From: Curvibacter soli
Lineage (GTDB): Bacteria > Pseudomonadota > Gammaproteobacteria > Burkholderiales > Burkholderiaceae_C
Length of the DNA: 64,000 nucleotides
Direction of reading: 5' to 3'
Assembly: GCF_029211125.1 (NCBI RefSeq)
Contig: NZ_JARGEN010000026.1
Location: 62,001 to 126,000 of the forward strand
Shown piece after piece: positions 34,818 to 43,542 of this stretch; position 1 is the first letter of the stretch; every line of letters starts with the position of its first letter. Under the pieces are notes generated by a model that saw only the letters and a program-made list of their open reading frames with translations, did not search any database and was not told the DNA's origin. The position numbers and the translations under genes are program-made.

Positions 34818-36452
34818 TCAGCCCAGCACTTTGGTGGCGGTGGCGTCGAGCCTGGGCGGGTTCTCGAAGGTATGAAAGGGCGCTGGCGACGGCACCTCCC
34901 ATTCGAGCCCCTCGGCGCCTTCCCAGGGTTTCTGCGGCGCGGGCTTACCCTTGCCGCGCATCATGGGCAGCACGATGAAGAGGAAGAAATACACCTGCGC
35001 GAAGCCGAAGAAGAACGCGCCCACCGAGGCGATGGCATTGAAGTCGGCGAACTGCATGGGGTAGTCGGCGTAGCGGCGCGGCATGCCGGCCAGCCCCAGG
35101 AAGTGCATGGGGAAGAAGGTCACGTTGAAGGCAATGATGGACCACCAGAAATGCAGCTTGCCGCGCGCCTCGCTGTACATCACGCCGGTCCACTTCGGGC
35201 CCCAGTAGTACACGCCCGCGAACAGCGCGAACAGCGAGCCCGCCACCAGCACGTAGTGGAAGTGGGCCACCACGTAGTAGGTGTCCTGCAGCTGGATGTC
35301 GATCGGCGCCATGGCCAGGATCAGCCCCGTAAAGCCGCCCATGGTGAACACGAAGATGAAGCCCACGGCGAACAGCATGGGCGTCTCGAAGGTCATGGAG
35401 CCGCGCCACATGGTGGCGATCCAGTTGAAGATCTTCACCGCCGTGGGCACGGCGATCAGCATGGTGGCGTACATGAAGAACAACTGGCCCGTGACCGGCA
35501 TGCCGGTGGTGAACATGTGGTGTGCCCACACGATGAAGCTCAGGATGGCGATGCTGGACGTGGCATACACCATGGACGCGTAGCCGAACAGCTTCTTGCG
35601 CGCGAAGGCCGGCACGATCTGGCTCACGATGCCGAAGGCCGGCAGGATCATGATGTAGACCTCCGGGTGGCCGAAGAACCAGAAGATGTGCTGGTACATC
35701 ACCGGGTCACCGCCGCCTGCAGGGTTGAAGAAGCTGGTGCCGAAGTGGCGGTCTGTCAGCGTCATGGTGATGGCGCCGGCCAGCACGGGCATCACGGCGA
35801 TCAGCAGGTAGGCAGTGATGAGCCATGTCCAGGCGAACATCGGCATCTTCATCAGCGTCATGCCGGGGGCGCGCATGTTGAGGATGGTGACGATGATGTT
35901 GATCGAACCCATGATCGACGACGCGCCCATGATGTGCATCGCGAAGATGCCTGCGTCCATCGACGGGCCCATCTGCAGTGTGAGCGGTGCGTAGAGCGTC
36001 CAGCCGGCCGCTGGCGCGCCGCCGGGCATGAAAAACGATGCCACGAGCATGATGCCCGCAGGAATCAGCAGCCAGAAGCTGAAGTTGTTCATTCGCGCGA
36101 ACGCCATGTCGGAGGCGCCGATCTGCAGCGGAATCATCCAGTTCGCGAAGCCCACGAAGGCCGGCATGATGGCGCCGAACACCATGATGAGGCCGTGCAT
36201 GGTGGTGAGCTGGTTGAACAGTTCGGGGTTGACCAGTTGCAGGCCGGGCTGGAACAGCTCGGCGCGGATCAGCAGCGCCAGCACGCCGCCAATCATCAGC
36301 ATGGTGAACGAGAACAGCAGGTACAGCGTGCCGATGTCCTTGTGGTTGGTGGCGTACACCCAGCGGCGCCAGCCCGTGGGCCCGTGGTGGCCGTGGGCGT
36401 CGTCGTGCGCGTGGCCATCCGCGTGGCCGTGGTTGTCGAGAACTGCACTCAT
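34818..36452 (-). CDS. ctaD: cytochrome c oxidase subunit I
   Basis: This is the catalytic subunit with heme a, heme a3 and CuB. The 544-aa protein has twelve helices. [19 protein letters not shown] carries a heme a ligand, [17 protein letters not shown] the CuB His-Tyr pair, [14 protein letters not shown] the CuB His pair, and [12 protein letters not shown] the heme a/a3 His ligands. The N-terminal His-rich segment ([19 protein letters not shown]) is lineage-variable. Downstream of ctaC by 39 bp. Confidence 0.97.
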   Translation of the reverse strand: MSAVLDNHGHADGHAHDDAHGHHGPTGWRRWVYATNHKDIGTLYLLFSFTMLMIGGVLALLIRAELFQPGLQLVNPELFNQLTTMHGLIMVFGAIMPAFVGFANWMIPLQIGASDMAFARMNNFSFWLLIPAGIMLVASFFMPGGAPAAGWTLYAPLTLQMGPSMDAGIFAMHIMGASSIMGSINIIVTILNMRAPGMTLMKMPMFAWTWLITAYLLIAVMPVLAGAITMTLTDRHFGTSFFNPAGGGDPVMYQHIFWFFGHPEVYIMILPAFGIVSQIVPAFARKKLFGYASMVYATSSIAILSFIVWAHHMFTTGMPVTGQLFFMYATMLIAVPTAVKIFNWIATMWRGSMTFETPMLFAVGFIFVFTMGGFTGLILAMAPIDIQLQDTYYVVAHFHYVLVAGSLFALFAGVYYWGPKWTGVMYSEARGKLHFWWSIIAFNVTFFPMHFLGLAGMPRRYADYPMQFADFNAIASVGAFFFGFAQVYFFLFIVLPMMRGKGKPAPQKPWEGAEGLEWEVPSPAPFHTFENPPRLDATATKVLG

Positions 36453-36491
36453 GTTCGGTTCCTCAATGCGATCGATGGCGGCGCGCGTGCG

Positions 36492-37661
36492 TCACTTGCC
36501 GCGCTCGGCGACGATTTCGGCGGGTTGGACGAACTGGCCCGTCTTGTTGGACCAGGAGTTCTTGGTATAGGTCACCACGGCGGCGATGTCGGTGTCCGAC
36601 AGTTGCGCCCACGAGGGCATGCCCTTGTCGAGCCGACCCTTGAGCACCGTGTCGATCTGCTGCTTGTGGTCGGCATCGAGCACCACGGGCGAGCCGTCGA
36701 GCGGCTTGATCGGGCCCGCGCCCTTGCCGTTGGCCTGGTGACAGGCCGCGCAGTTGGCTGCGTAGACCTTCTCGCCACGCTTGACGAGGTCGTCGAGCAC
36801 CCAGACCTTGCTCGGGTCGTCGAGCTTGGCCGCGGCCTTCTTGTGCTCGACATCGACCCAGGCTGCGTAGTCCTGCGCGGAGAGCACCTTCACGTGGATC
36901 GGCATGTAGGCGTGCTCCTTGCCGCACAGCTCGGCACACTGGCCGTAGTAGTCGCCCACCTTCTCGGCACGGAACCAGGTGTCGCGCACGAAGCCGGGAA
37001 TGGCGTCCTGCTTGATGCCGAAGGCCGGCACCATGAAGGAGTGGATCACGTCGTTGGCTGTGGTGATGACGCGCACTTTCTTGCCCACGGGCACGACGAG
37101 CGGGTTGTCCACCTTGAACAGGTAGTTGTCGGGCACGTCGCCCTTGGCACCTGCGTTGGACAGCGCGCGCTGCGAGCTGTCGAGCGTGGAGATGTAGGCC
37201 AGCCCCTCGCCCTCGCCCTTGATGTAGTCGTAGCCCCACTTCCACTGGTAGCCCGTCACCTTGACGGTCAGGTCCGCGTTGGTGGTGTCCTTCTGCGCCA
37301 CCAGCACCTTGGTGGCGGGCAGCGCCATGACGATGACGATGAGGAAGGGGACGATGGTCCAGGCGACCTCCACCGCCACGGACTCATGAAAGCTCGCCGC
37401 GGGATGGCCCTTGGACTTGCGATGCTTCCAGATGGAATAGAACATGACCGCGAACACGCCGATGAAGATCGCAGTGCAGATGATGAGCATCATCCAGTGC
37501 AGGAAATGCTGCTCCTCGGCGATCTTCGTGGCGGGTGGCGAGAGGTTGAGCTGGCGTACCGCGGGCCCCCCGGGCAAATCGCTCACGGCATGCGCCGCCG
37601 TGCCGATCAACGTGCCGGCCAGCAAGGGCAGAACGGCCAGCCTGTTGGAGATGCGCTTCAT
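36492..37661 (-). CDS. ctaC: cytochrome c oxidase subunit II with fused cytochrome c (caa3 type)
   Basis: The 389-aa protein has a signal peptide, two membrane helices, a cupredoxin domain with the CuA ligands H207, C242, E244, C246, H250 and M253 (QCAELCGKEHAYM), and a C-terminal cytochrome c domain with CAACH (304-308). The fusion defines a caa3-type oxidase. ATG at 37661 is chosen; GTG 37670 would add three residues. First gene of the operon. Confidence 0.96.
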   Translation of the reverse strand: MKRISNRLAVLPLLAGTLIGTAAHAVSDLPGGPAVRQLNLSPPATKIAEEQHFLHWMMLIICTAIFIGVFAVMFYSIWKHRKSKGHPAASFHESVAVEVAWTIVPFLIVIVMALPATKVLVAQKDTTNADLTVKVTGYQWKWGYDYIKGEGEGLAYISTLDSSQRALSNAGAKGDVPDNYLFKVDNPLVVPVGKKVRVITTANDVIHSFMVPAFGIKQDAIPGFVRDTWFRAEKVGDYYGQCAELCGKEHAYMPIHVKVLSAQDYAAWVDVEHKKAAAKLDDPSKVWVLDDLVKRGEKVYAANCAACHQANGKGAGPIKPLDGSPVVLDADHKQQIDTVLKGRLDKGMPSWAQLSDTDIAAVVTYTKNSWSNKTGQFVQPAEIVAERGK

Positions 37662-37740
37662 CGTTTCCACTTGTTGTTTGCCTCTGTCTATTTATGAATC
37701 GTAGTCTGCCCCCAGCCTGGCGCACCAGACTGGGATACCC

Positions 37741-38217
37741 TCAGATGCTGCGCAGCGCCATGCGGATCTCCGAGGCCAGGGCCGGGCGCAGCTCGGGCCG
37801 CACATAGCGCCCCACGTCCACCGACCGCCCCCGCGCGGTCAGCCTGATCAGCGAGCGGTCGTCGGCGCGCGGCTCCACGCGCACCCAGGCGCGATCGAGT
37901 TCCGCGCGCAGCAGGCGCCCACCCTGCTCCAGTTCGACCACGAGCCGTCCATCATGCAGGTGGATATGCTCGCCGTCCGCAGCGTGTCGGGCATAGGCCA
38001 GCAGCGCGGCGCCCACGGCGGCCAGCTCGATGCCCGTGAATCCCAGCACCAGCCTGGCACCCAGATACCAGAACCAGGCGCCGATGGCGAGCGACAGCGC
38101 GCACAGCGCCCCATACATCCAGCCGAGCTGGGTCGGCGTGACGGAGCAGTTGCGCTGCAGCCGCCAGTCGACATCGCGGCCGGAGACCTGGGCGAAATGG
38201 AATGCGGTATGGGGCAC
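37741..38217 (-). CDS. DUF2244 integral membrane protein
   Basis: The 158-aa protein has two adjacent helices (GWMYGALCALSLAIGAWFWY and LVLGFTGIELAAVGAALLAY) after the RLQRNCSVTPTQLG motif that marks DUF2244. Function unknown. GTG at 38217 gives the family-length protein; the frame is open to 38307 but the extra residues look non-native. It precedes the oxidase operon on the same strand, separated by 80 bp containing a CCCAG-TCTGG / CCAGGCTGGG hairpin. Confidence 0.8.
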   Translation of the reverse strand: MPHTAFHFAQVSGRDVDWRLQRNCSVTPTQLGWMYGALCALSLAIGAWFWYLGARLVLGFTGIELAAVGAALLAYARHAADGEHIHLHDGRLVVELEQGGRLLRAELDRAWVRVEPRADDRSLIRLTARGRSVDVGRYVRPELRPALASEIRMALRSI

Positions 38218-38310
38218 GTGCCAAGCTTTCGGAAGACTGCTGCGCGGGAAAATGCCCTGGGAAGCTGTCCACGGAAATTTTAGCCTACACACAGCAGAGT
38301 TTGACAATTC

Positions 38311-39222
38311 TCAAGGACTTCGCGTTTTACCGCGCCCCTGCCGCAGCGCAGCCTGCATGTCGCCCAGCGAGACGCTGCTCTGCGCGGCCACCTTGATGCG
38401 CGGCGCGGGCTTGAAGGCATGGCCGTAGATAACCTCGAACGTCAGCGCCAGCCGCCCGCCGTCCACCGGGTCGGCCAGCCGGTCGCACAGCGCCTGCTCC
38501 AGCCGCGCCCGCCAGTGTCGCCCGCGCAGCGCGGGAAAGCGCGCGGGATGCAGGTTGCGGCCCAGTTCGCGCAGCTCCTGCAGTAACCGCGCGGGCGTGT
38601 CGAAGGTCAGGCGGATGCGCTCCATGTCCATCACCGGCTCGGCGAAGCCGGCGTGGATCAGCATGTCGCCCCAGTCGTGCATGTCGGTGAACTCATGGCC
38701 CGCCGCAGGCCAGCCCAGCGCCGCGTAGAGCGCGCGCAGTTCGCGCACCGTGTCGGGCCCGAGGCAGGAGAACATGAGGAAGCCGTCCACTGCGATGGAG
38801 CGGTGCCACTGCGCGATCAGCGCCCGCGGGTCGGCGGCCATGTGCAGCCCCATGTTGGCCCAGAGCATCTGCACGCTGCCCAAGGCGGGCGGCTCCCAGC
38901 GCAGGGCGGGCGCCGTCCAGCGCGCGGCATTCCACCAGGGGCGCTCCAGCGCCGCGCGTGCGGCCTGGGCGAGCGGGCCTTCGGGCTCCACCACATGGCA
39001 CAGCGCCTGCGGGAAGCGCTTGGCCACCAGCGCATGGGCCTGCAGGCCGCCGCGCACGGCACCCCAGTCGCACCAGGCGGCGGGCTGCAGCGTGATCCAC
39101 TGCAGCCGCTCCTGCATGCGCCGCCCCACCTCCTCGTGCAGCCAGGGCGACAGCGGCGGCGCGGCGTGCGCCCAGCGCGCGGCGGCGGCGGAGTCGATGG
39201 TCGGAGGGCGCTCTTCAGTCAT
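38311..39222 (-). CDS. BioC-like SAM-dependent methyltransferase
   Basis: The 303-aa protein resembles malonyl-ACP methyltransferases of the BioC group in its later blocks: QMLWANMGLHMAADPRALIAQWHRSI, DGFLMFSCLGPDTVRELR, and FTDMHDWGDMLIHAGFAEPVMDME. The SAM-binding loop near residue 50 (WCDWGAVRGGLQA) lacks the usual DxGxGxG, so catalysis is uncertain. Divergent from comF with 27 bp between starts, which is the typical arrangement. Confidence 0.75.
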   Translation of the reverse strand: MTEERPPTIDSAAAARWAHAAPPLSPWLHEEVGRRMQERLQWITLQPAAWCDWGAVRGGLQAHALVAKRFPQALCHVVEPEGPLAQAARAALERPWWNAARWTAPALRWEPPALGSVQMLWANMGLHMAADPRALIAQWHRSIAVDGFLMFSCLGPDTVRELRALYAALGWPAAGHEFTDMHDWGDMLIHAGFAEPVMDMERIRLTFDTPARLLQELRELGRNLHPARFPALRGRHWRARLEQALCDRLADPVDGGRLALTFEVIYGHAFKPAPRIKVAAQSSVSLGDMQAALRQGRGKTRSP

Positions 39223-39249
39223 GGCGGGGCGTGTGAGTATATTGAGCCG

Positions 39250-39969
39250 ATGTTTCGCCGCGCTCTCGCAGGGATATCGTCGCGCATCGCCAGCCAGTGC
39301 GCGTTTTGCCACGCCTGGCCGGCCCGGCCCGTGTGCGGGGCCTGCGTGGCGCGCTTCGCGCAGCCCATTGCACGCTGCCGCACCTGCGCCCTGCCCTTGC
39401 CGGCGGCATCCGTGACAGACAGTGCCGCGCAATGCGGCGCCTGCCTGCGCCACGCGCCGCCGCTCGATGCCTGCGTGGCGGCGGTGGACTACGCCTACCC
39501 GTGGTCGGACGCGATCACCCGCTTCAAGTTCGAAGGCGACACCGGTTGGGCTCGCCCGCTGGCCGATCTGCTGCGCCACACACCCTGGGCCGAGCCCGCG
39601 CTGGACGCGGCAGACCTCGTGCTGCCCATGCCGCTCGCGGATGCGCGCCTGCGCGAGCGCGGCTTCAACCAGGCACTGCTGCTGGCCCGGCACCTGGCGC
39701 CCGGCAAGACGCACGGCGGCCTGCTGCTGCGCCTGCGCGCCACGCCGCCGCAGGCCCGGCTGACACGCGCGGAGCGCCTGCGCAGCGTGCAGGGCGCGTT
39801 CATGGCCGACCCGCTGCATGCCGCACTGCTGCAGGGCAAAGGCGTGCTGCTCGTGGACGACGTGATGACCAGCGGCGCATCGCTTTTCGCCGCCGCACAA
39901 GCATTGCGCACGGCGGGCGCGCGCTCGGTGGCGGCGCTCGTCGTGGCGCGCACGCCCGAGCCGGGCTGA
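39250..39969 (+). CDS. ComF-family phosphoribosyltransferase-like protein
   Basis: The 239-aa protein has N-terminal zinc-type cysteines (CAFCHAWPARPVCGAC, CRTC, CGAC) and a C-terminal PRTase-like domain with RLRERGFNQALLLAR and the PRPP loop GVLLVDDVMTSGASLFAAA. ComF homologues act in DNA uptake in competent bacteria; elsewhere the role is unclear. trmL follows 21 bp later. Confidence 0.88.
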   Translation: MFRRALAGISSRIASQCAFCHAWPARPVCGACVARFAQPIARCRTCALPLPAASVTDSAAQCGACLRHAPPLDACVAAVDYAYPWSDAITRFKFEGDTGWARPLADLLRHTPWAEPALDAADLVLPMPLADARLRERGFNQALLLARHLAPGKTHGGLLLRLRATPPQARLTRAERLRSVQGAFMADPLHAALLQGKGVLLVDDVMTSGASLFAAAQALRTAGARSVAALVVARTPEPG

Positions 39970-39990
39970 CGCCGCCGCGACAATACGCAC

Positions 39991-40482
39991 ATGTTCCACA
40001 TCGTCCTGGTCGAGCCTGAAATCCCGCCCAACACCGGCAATGTGATCCGCCTGGCCGCCAACACCGGCTGCACGCTGCACCTGGTGGAGCCGCTGGGGTT
40101 CTCGATGGAAGACCGGCTCATGCGCCGCGCGGGGCTGGACTACCACGAGTACGCCACCGTGCTGCGCCATGCCGGCTGGGACGCCTTCATGCACGCCGCG
40201 CGGCCCGACCCGGAACGCATCTTCGCCATGACCACGCATGGCGCGCAGCCCATGCACGCGGCGCGGTTCATGCCCGGCGACTGGCTGGTGTTCGGCTCGG
40301 AAACGCGCGGGCTGGCGCCGGCACTGCGCGACGCATTACCAGCGCGCCAGCGCCTGCGCCTGCCGATGCGCGCGGGCCAGCGCAGCCTGAACCTGTCGAA
40401 CGCCGTGGCGGTGACGGTGTTCGAGGCCTGGCGCCAGAACGGCTTCGCGGGCAGCGCGGACCGCCTGGCGCCAACGTCCTGA
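39991..40482 (+). CDS. trmL: tRNA (cytidine(34)-2'-O)-methyltransferase TrmL
   Basis: TrmL methylates the wobble nucleotide of tRNA-Leu species. The 163-aa SPOUT enzyme has [34 protein letters not shown] and the knot motif [20 protein letters not shown]. Length is normal. Convergent with parA, 6 bp apart. Confidence 0.95.
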   Translation: MFHIVLVEPEIPPNTGNVIRLAANTGCTLHLVEPLGFSMEDRLMRRAGLDYHEYATVLRHAGWDAFMHAARPDPERIFAMTTHGAQPMHAARFMPGDWLVFGSETRGLAPALRDALPARQRLRLPMRAGQRSLNLSNAVAVTVFEAWRQNGFAGSADRLAPTS

Positions 40483-40488
40483 CACGGC

Positions 40489-41106
40489 TCACGCGTCAAG
40501 CCACGCGCAGATGCCCTCCCACTGGGCCAGATCCCTCCCCACGCGCCCAGGCGCCACGTCGAACAGCGACAGCCCGTGCGCGGCCAGATGGATGTAGTTC
40601 TGCGTGTGGCGCAGGTAGCCCAGCACCGGCAGGCCCAGCTTGTCCACGAAGCCGTGCAGTTGCTCGGCGGCGATGGTGCGCGCGTCCACACGCATGCCGA
40701 TGATGCCCACCTGCAGCCGGTCGGCGTGGCGGTATTCGGCCAGCTCGTCGAGGAAGGGCTTGGTGGCGAAGATGTCGAACACGCTCGGCTGCAGCGGCAC
40801 GATGACCTTGTCGGCGATCTTGAGCACGTCCTTGAAGCGCCAGCCATGCAGGCCCGCGGGGGTGTCGATCACCGCGTGCGTGGTGCCGTTGGGCGGACGG
40901 GCAATCAGTTCCGAGCCGATGTTCCAGGTGGCAATGGGCCGCGCCGCCGGGGGCCGCAGCTCCAGCCACAGGCGCGAGGACTGCTGGCGGTCCGCGTCGC
41001 CGAGCATCACGGCATGGCCCTGACTGGCATAGTAGCCCGCGATGTTCGTGGCCAGCGTCGACTTGCCGACGCCTCCCTTGGGATTCGCAACCACAACAAC
41101 CGGCAT
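40489..41106 (-). CDS. ParA-family ATPase (orphan)
   Basis: The 205-aa P-loop ATPase has a deviant Walker A KGGVGKSTLATNIAG, GDADRQQSSRLWLELR and VIDTPAGL. ParA-like proteins position DNA or large complexes; no parB, chemotaxis or carboxysome partner is adjacent, so the cargo is unknown. It is monocistronic, with dispersed repeat B4 beginning 54 bp upstream of its start. Confidence 0.88.
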   Translation of the reverse strand: MPVVVVANPKGGVGKSTLATNIAGYYASQGHAVMLGDADRQQSSRLWLELRPPAARPIATWNIGSELIARPPNGTTHAVIDTPAGLHGWRFKDVLKIADKVIVPLQPSVFDIFATKPFLDELAEYRHADRLQVGIIGMRVDARTIAAEQLHGFVDKLGLPVLGYLRHTQNYIHLAAHGLSLFDVAPGRVGRDLAQWEGICAWLDA

Positions 41107-41160
41107 GACAACCTCCTCGGCTTGTGAACGTGGCCGTATGGTAGCGGCTGCGTCCGATTA

Positions 41161-41614
41161 CCTTGAAACGGCAGCTGGATGCGCCCGCCGGTGCCGTGAT
41201 CGGGGTGCCAGGCAAGGCTGAGCGCTGCGGCTCCAATAGCACCTGCGCCCTGCAAGGGAGACGACGCGGCGGGCTGGTGCCCGCAAGGAGGAGCAACGCC
41301 GCATGGCGCGCCGAGCGCGGTGCTGGCAGGTGCATAGCGCTCTCACCTGCGAGGTGAACGCCACCGAAGCCATCAACGCTTGATCCTAAATCCGGCAGTT
41401 GAACCAACCGAAAAACTGAAGAAACCCAATATCCATGCGGGTTTCCAAAGACTTCAAGTGACTGCAGAGCAGTTCCAAATGGGTGAGTCTGGAAAGCATG
41501 GAAACTCAATGCGTGACAGGCACTTGCTCGAATTTTGGGGATTCAACTGCCGGAAATAGGTTGATTTCATGCGGCTTGGCAAGGGATGCAAAGCGGTCAA
41601 CTGCCGTTTCAAGG
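41161..41614 (+). repeat. dispersed repeat B, copy B4 (full length, interrupted by a MITE)
   Basis: It has terminal inverted repeats CCTTGAAACGGCAGCTG at the left and, read on the other strand, CCTTGAAACGGCAGTTG at the right. Without the 176-bp insert and one 5-bp duplication it is about 273 bp. TTA flanks both ends and may be a target duplication. No protein-coding gene was recognised in it. The 589-bp gap between parA and the Bug gene consists of this element and repeat A4. Confidence 0.8.
41385..41560 (+). mobile_element. 176-bp MITE nested in repeat B4
   Basis: The left end CCTAAATCCGGCAGTTGAA and right end (other strand) CCTATTTCCGGCAGTTGAA form inverted repeats of about 19 bp. TTGAT flanks both sides (41380-41384 and 41561-41565), a 5-bp target duplication. 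Copy B1 shows the uninterrupted target. The interior is AT-rich relative to the window and has no long frame. The ends resemble those of repeat B itself (CCTNGAAACGGCAGTTG), suggesting one transposase mobilised both. CCTA-type ends with 5-bp duplications would be compatible with an IS1380-like parent, but that is a guess. Confidence 0.8.
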
Positions 41615-41622
41615 TTACATAC

Positions 41623-41671
41623 AAAAAAAGCTGCCAGCGCTTGATATACAAGCGCTGGCAGCTATCTTTTT
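41623..41671 (-). terminator. repeat A copy A4 forming a perfect rho-independent terminator
   Basis: On the minus strand the 14-bp stem GCTGCCAGCGCTTG / CAAGCGCTGGCAGC encloses a 5-nt loop and is followed by seven T. It lies 24 bp beyond the Bug-gene stop and is a member of repeat family A. A T-rich run also follows on the plus strand. Confidence 0.88.
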
Positions 41672-41695
41672 GGTAGTAAGTGCGGCGCAGCGGAA

Positions 41696-42694
41696 TCAGT
41701 CCACGCTGGCGCCAGACTCCTTCACCACCTTGCCCCACTTGGCGGTTTCAGCCCGAATGAAGGCGGCGAACTGCTCGGGCGTCTCCACCACCGGGTCGGC
41801 GCCCTGCTCGCTGAGCTTCTTCATCACTTCGGGGTTGTTCAGAACCTTGAACAGCGCCGCGTCGATCTTGGCGATGACCTCGGGCGGCGTCTTGGCCGGG
41901 GCCAGCAAGCCGAACCACGAAGTGGCCTCGTAGCCGGGCACGAACTCACCGATGGCCGGCACGTCGGGCAGCTCGGGCGAGCGCTTGGCCGTGGTCACGG
42001 CGATGGGGCGCAGCTTGCCCGAGCGCACGTGCTGGATGGAAGACGGCATGTTGTCGAACATGATGGCGATCTGGTTGCCCAGCAGGTCCGTCACGGCGGG
42101 CGCGCTGCCCTTGTAGGGCACGTGCTGCATGGCTACGCCCGTCATCGACTTGAACAGCTCGCCCGAGAGGTGGATCGAGCTGCCGTTGCCCGCGGAACCG
42201 AAGTTGATCTTGCCCGGGTTGGCCTTGGCGTACGCGATCAGCTCGGGCACGGTCTTGAACGGCTGCTGCGGGTTGGCGACCAGCAGGTTGGGCACGTTGG
42301 CCACGCGCGAGATCGGCGCGAAGTCCTTGATCGGGTCGAACGGCATCTTCTTGTAGAGCGACTGGTTGATGGCGTGCGTGCCCACCGTGCCCATGAAGAG
42401 GGTGTAGCCGTCGGGTGCAGCGCGCGCCACCAACTGGCCGCCGATGTTGCCGCCCGCGCCCGCGCGGTTGTCCACCACCACCTGCTGGCCGAGTTCGGGG
42501 CCGAGGTACTGGCCGACGACGCGTGCGAGGATGTCGGTGGTGCCGCCGGCCGCGAACGGCACGACGATGGTGATGACCTTGTTGGGATAGGCGCCCTGGG
42601 CCTGGGCCGGCACGGCACTGCCCAGCGCGAGCGTGGCGGCGAGGGCAGCCAGACCGAATGCGCGGCGCGGCAGTTGGGGACGGGAAGCAGACAT
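41696..42694 (-). CDS. Bug-family periplasmic solute-binding protein (TctC type)
   Basis: The 332-aa protein has a signal peptide (FGLAALAATLALGSAVPAQA) and the Bug blocks ITIVVPFAAGGTTDILARVV, VVDNRAGAGGNIGGQLVARA and MQHVPYKGSAPAVTDLLG. It binds an unknown small carboxylate-like solute. It adjoins the SDR and pca genes on the same strand, so the ligand might be an aromatic or dicarboxylic acid, but that is inference from position. Ends at the A4 terminator. Confidence 0.9.
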   Translation of the reverse strand: MSASRPQLPRRAFGLAALAATLALGSAVPAQAQGAYPNKVITIVVPFAAGGTTDILARVVGQYLGPELGQQVVVDNRAGAGGNIGGQLVARAAPDGYTLFMGTVGTHAINQSLYKKMPFDPIKDFAPISRVANVPNLLVANPQQPFKTVPELIAYAKANPGKINFGSAGNGSSIHLSGELFKSMTGVAMQHVPYKGSAPAVTDLLGNQIAIMFDNMPSSIQHVRSGKLRPIAVTTAKRSPELPDVPAIGEFVPGYEATSWFGLLAPAKTPPEVIAKIDAALFKVLNNPEVMKKLSEQGADPVVETPEQFAAFIRAETAKWGKVVKESGASVD

Positions 42695-42802
42695 GGAAGA
42701 ACCTCCTGAATCAAATAGTGCCGCCGAAGCGCACTCGGGTTGCGGCAGGCCGCCTTGAGGGCAGCCCGCCAGGAAAAACGGTAGAGAAAGAGGGGCCGGA
42801 AA

Positions 42803-43534
42803 TCAGACCGGCGCCACGCCCAGCGTGGTGCCGCCGCACACGTAGAGCACCTGGCCCGTGACGAAGCCGTTCTCGGGCGCGAGGAAGAACAGCGCGGCGC
42901 GCGCCACGTCTTCCGGCGTGCCCATGCGTCCCACGGCGATGCTCTTGAGGATGCGCTCGGTCTGCGGCGCGCCCTCGGGGTTGCTCTGGCGGAACAGCTC
43001 GGTGGCGATGGGCCCCGGGCCGAGGGCGTTGACGGTGATGCCATCGCGCCCCAGCTCCATGGCCAGCGTGCGCGTCATGCCGATCATGCCGGCCTTGGTG
43101 GCCGAGTAGACGATGCGCTCGGGCTTGCCCAGCGCGGCACGCGACGACATGTTGACGATGCGCCCCTGCCTGCAGGCGCGCAGGCTCGGCAGGAACGCCT
43201 GCGTGAGCAGCAGCACGGCGCGCAGGTGCAGGCCGACCACGTCGTCCAACTGCTGCGTGGTGGCCGTGTCGATGGTGCCGGGGCGCGTGGCGCCCGCGTT
43301 GTTGACGAGCGCGGTGACGTTGAAGCGCGCGGCGATGTCGGCGGCGCGCTGGCGCGTCTCGTCCTCCTTCGTCAGGTCGGCCTGGAACGAAGCGAGCTTC
43401 GGGTGCTCCCACTGCGGCGCAGCATAGTCGAGGTTGACCACGGTGCGCCCCTGCCCGAGCAGCGCCTCGGCGATGGCACGGCCGATGCCGGAACTGGCGC
43501 CGGAGACGACGGTGGCTGCGGGTAGCTGGGACAT
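42803..43534 (-). CDS. short-chain dehydrogenase/reductase
   Basis: The 243-aa SDR has the cofactor loop SGASSGIGRAIAEALL, NNAG, the catalytic Ser in VNMSSRAALG and the YxxxK in VYSATKAGM. The Asp after beta-2 (VNLDYA) suggests NAD preference. It lies 8 bp after the thiolase gene, so it is probably part of the pcaI-pcaJ-pcaF transcript and acts on a hydroxy- or ketoacyl intermediate. Confidence 0.88.
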   Translation of the reverse strand: MSQLPAATVVSGASSGIGRAIAEALLGQGRTVVNLDYAAPQWEHPKLASFQADLTKEDETRQRAADIAARFNVTALVNNAGATRPGTIDTATTQQLDDVVGLHLRAVLLLTQAFLPSLRACRQGRIVNMSSRAALGKPERIVYSATKAGMIGMTRTLAMELGRDGITVNALGPGPIATELFRQSNPEGAPQTERILKSIAVGRMGTPEDVARAALFFLAPENGFVTGQVLYVCGGTTLGVAPV

Positions 43535-43542
43535 GGCGGGTT

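Noticed and set aside
34719-37697. 992-codon open frame on the plus strand opposite the cox operon
   Set aside because: It is antisense to ctaD and ctaC, its translation is His/Arg/Val-rich low-complexity sequence, and long antisense frames are expected in GC-rich coding DNA.
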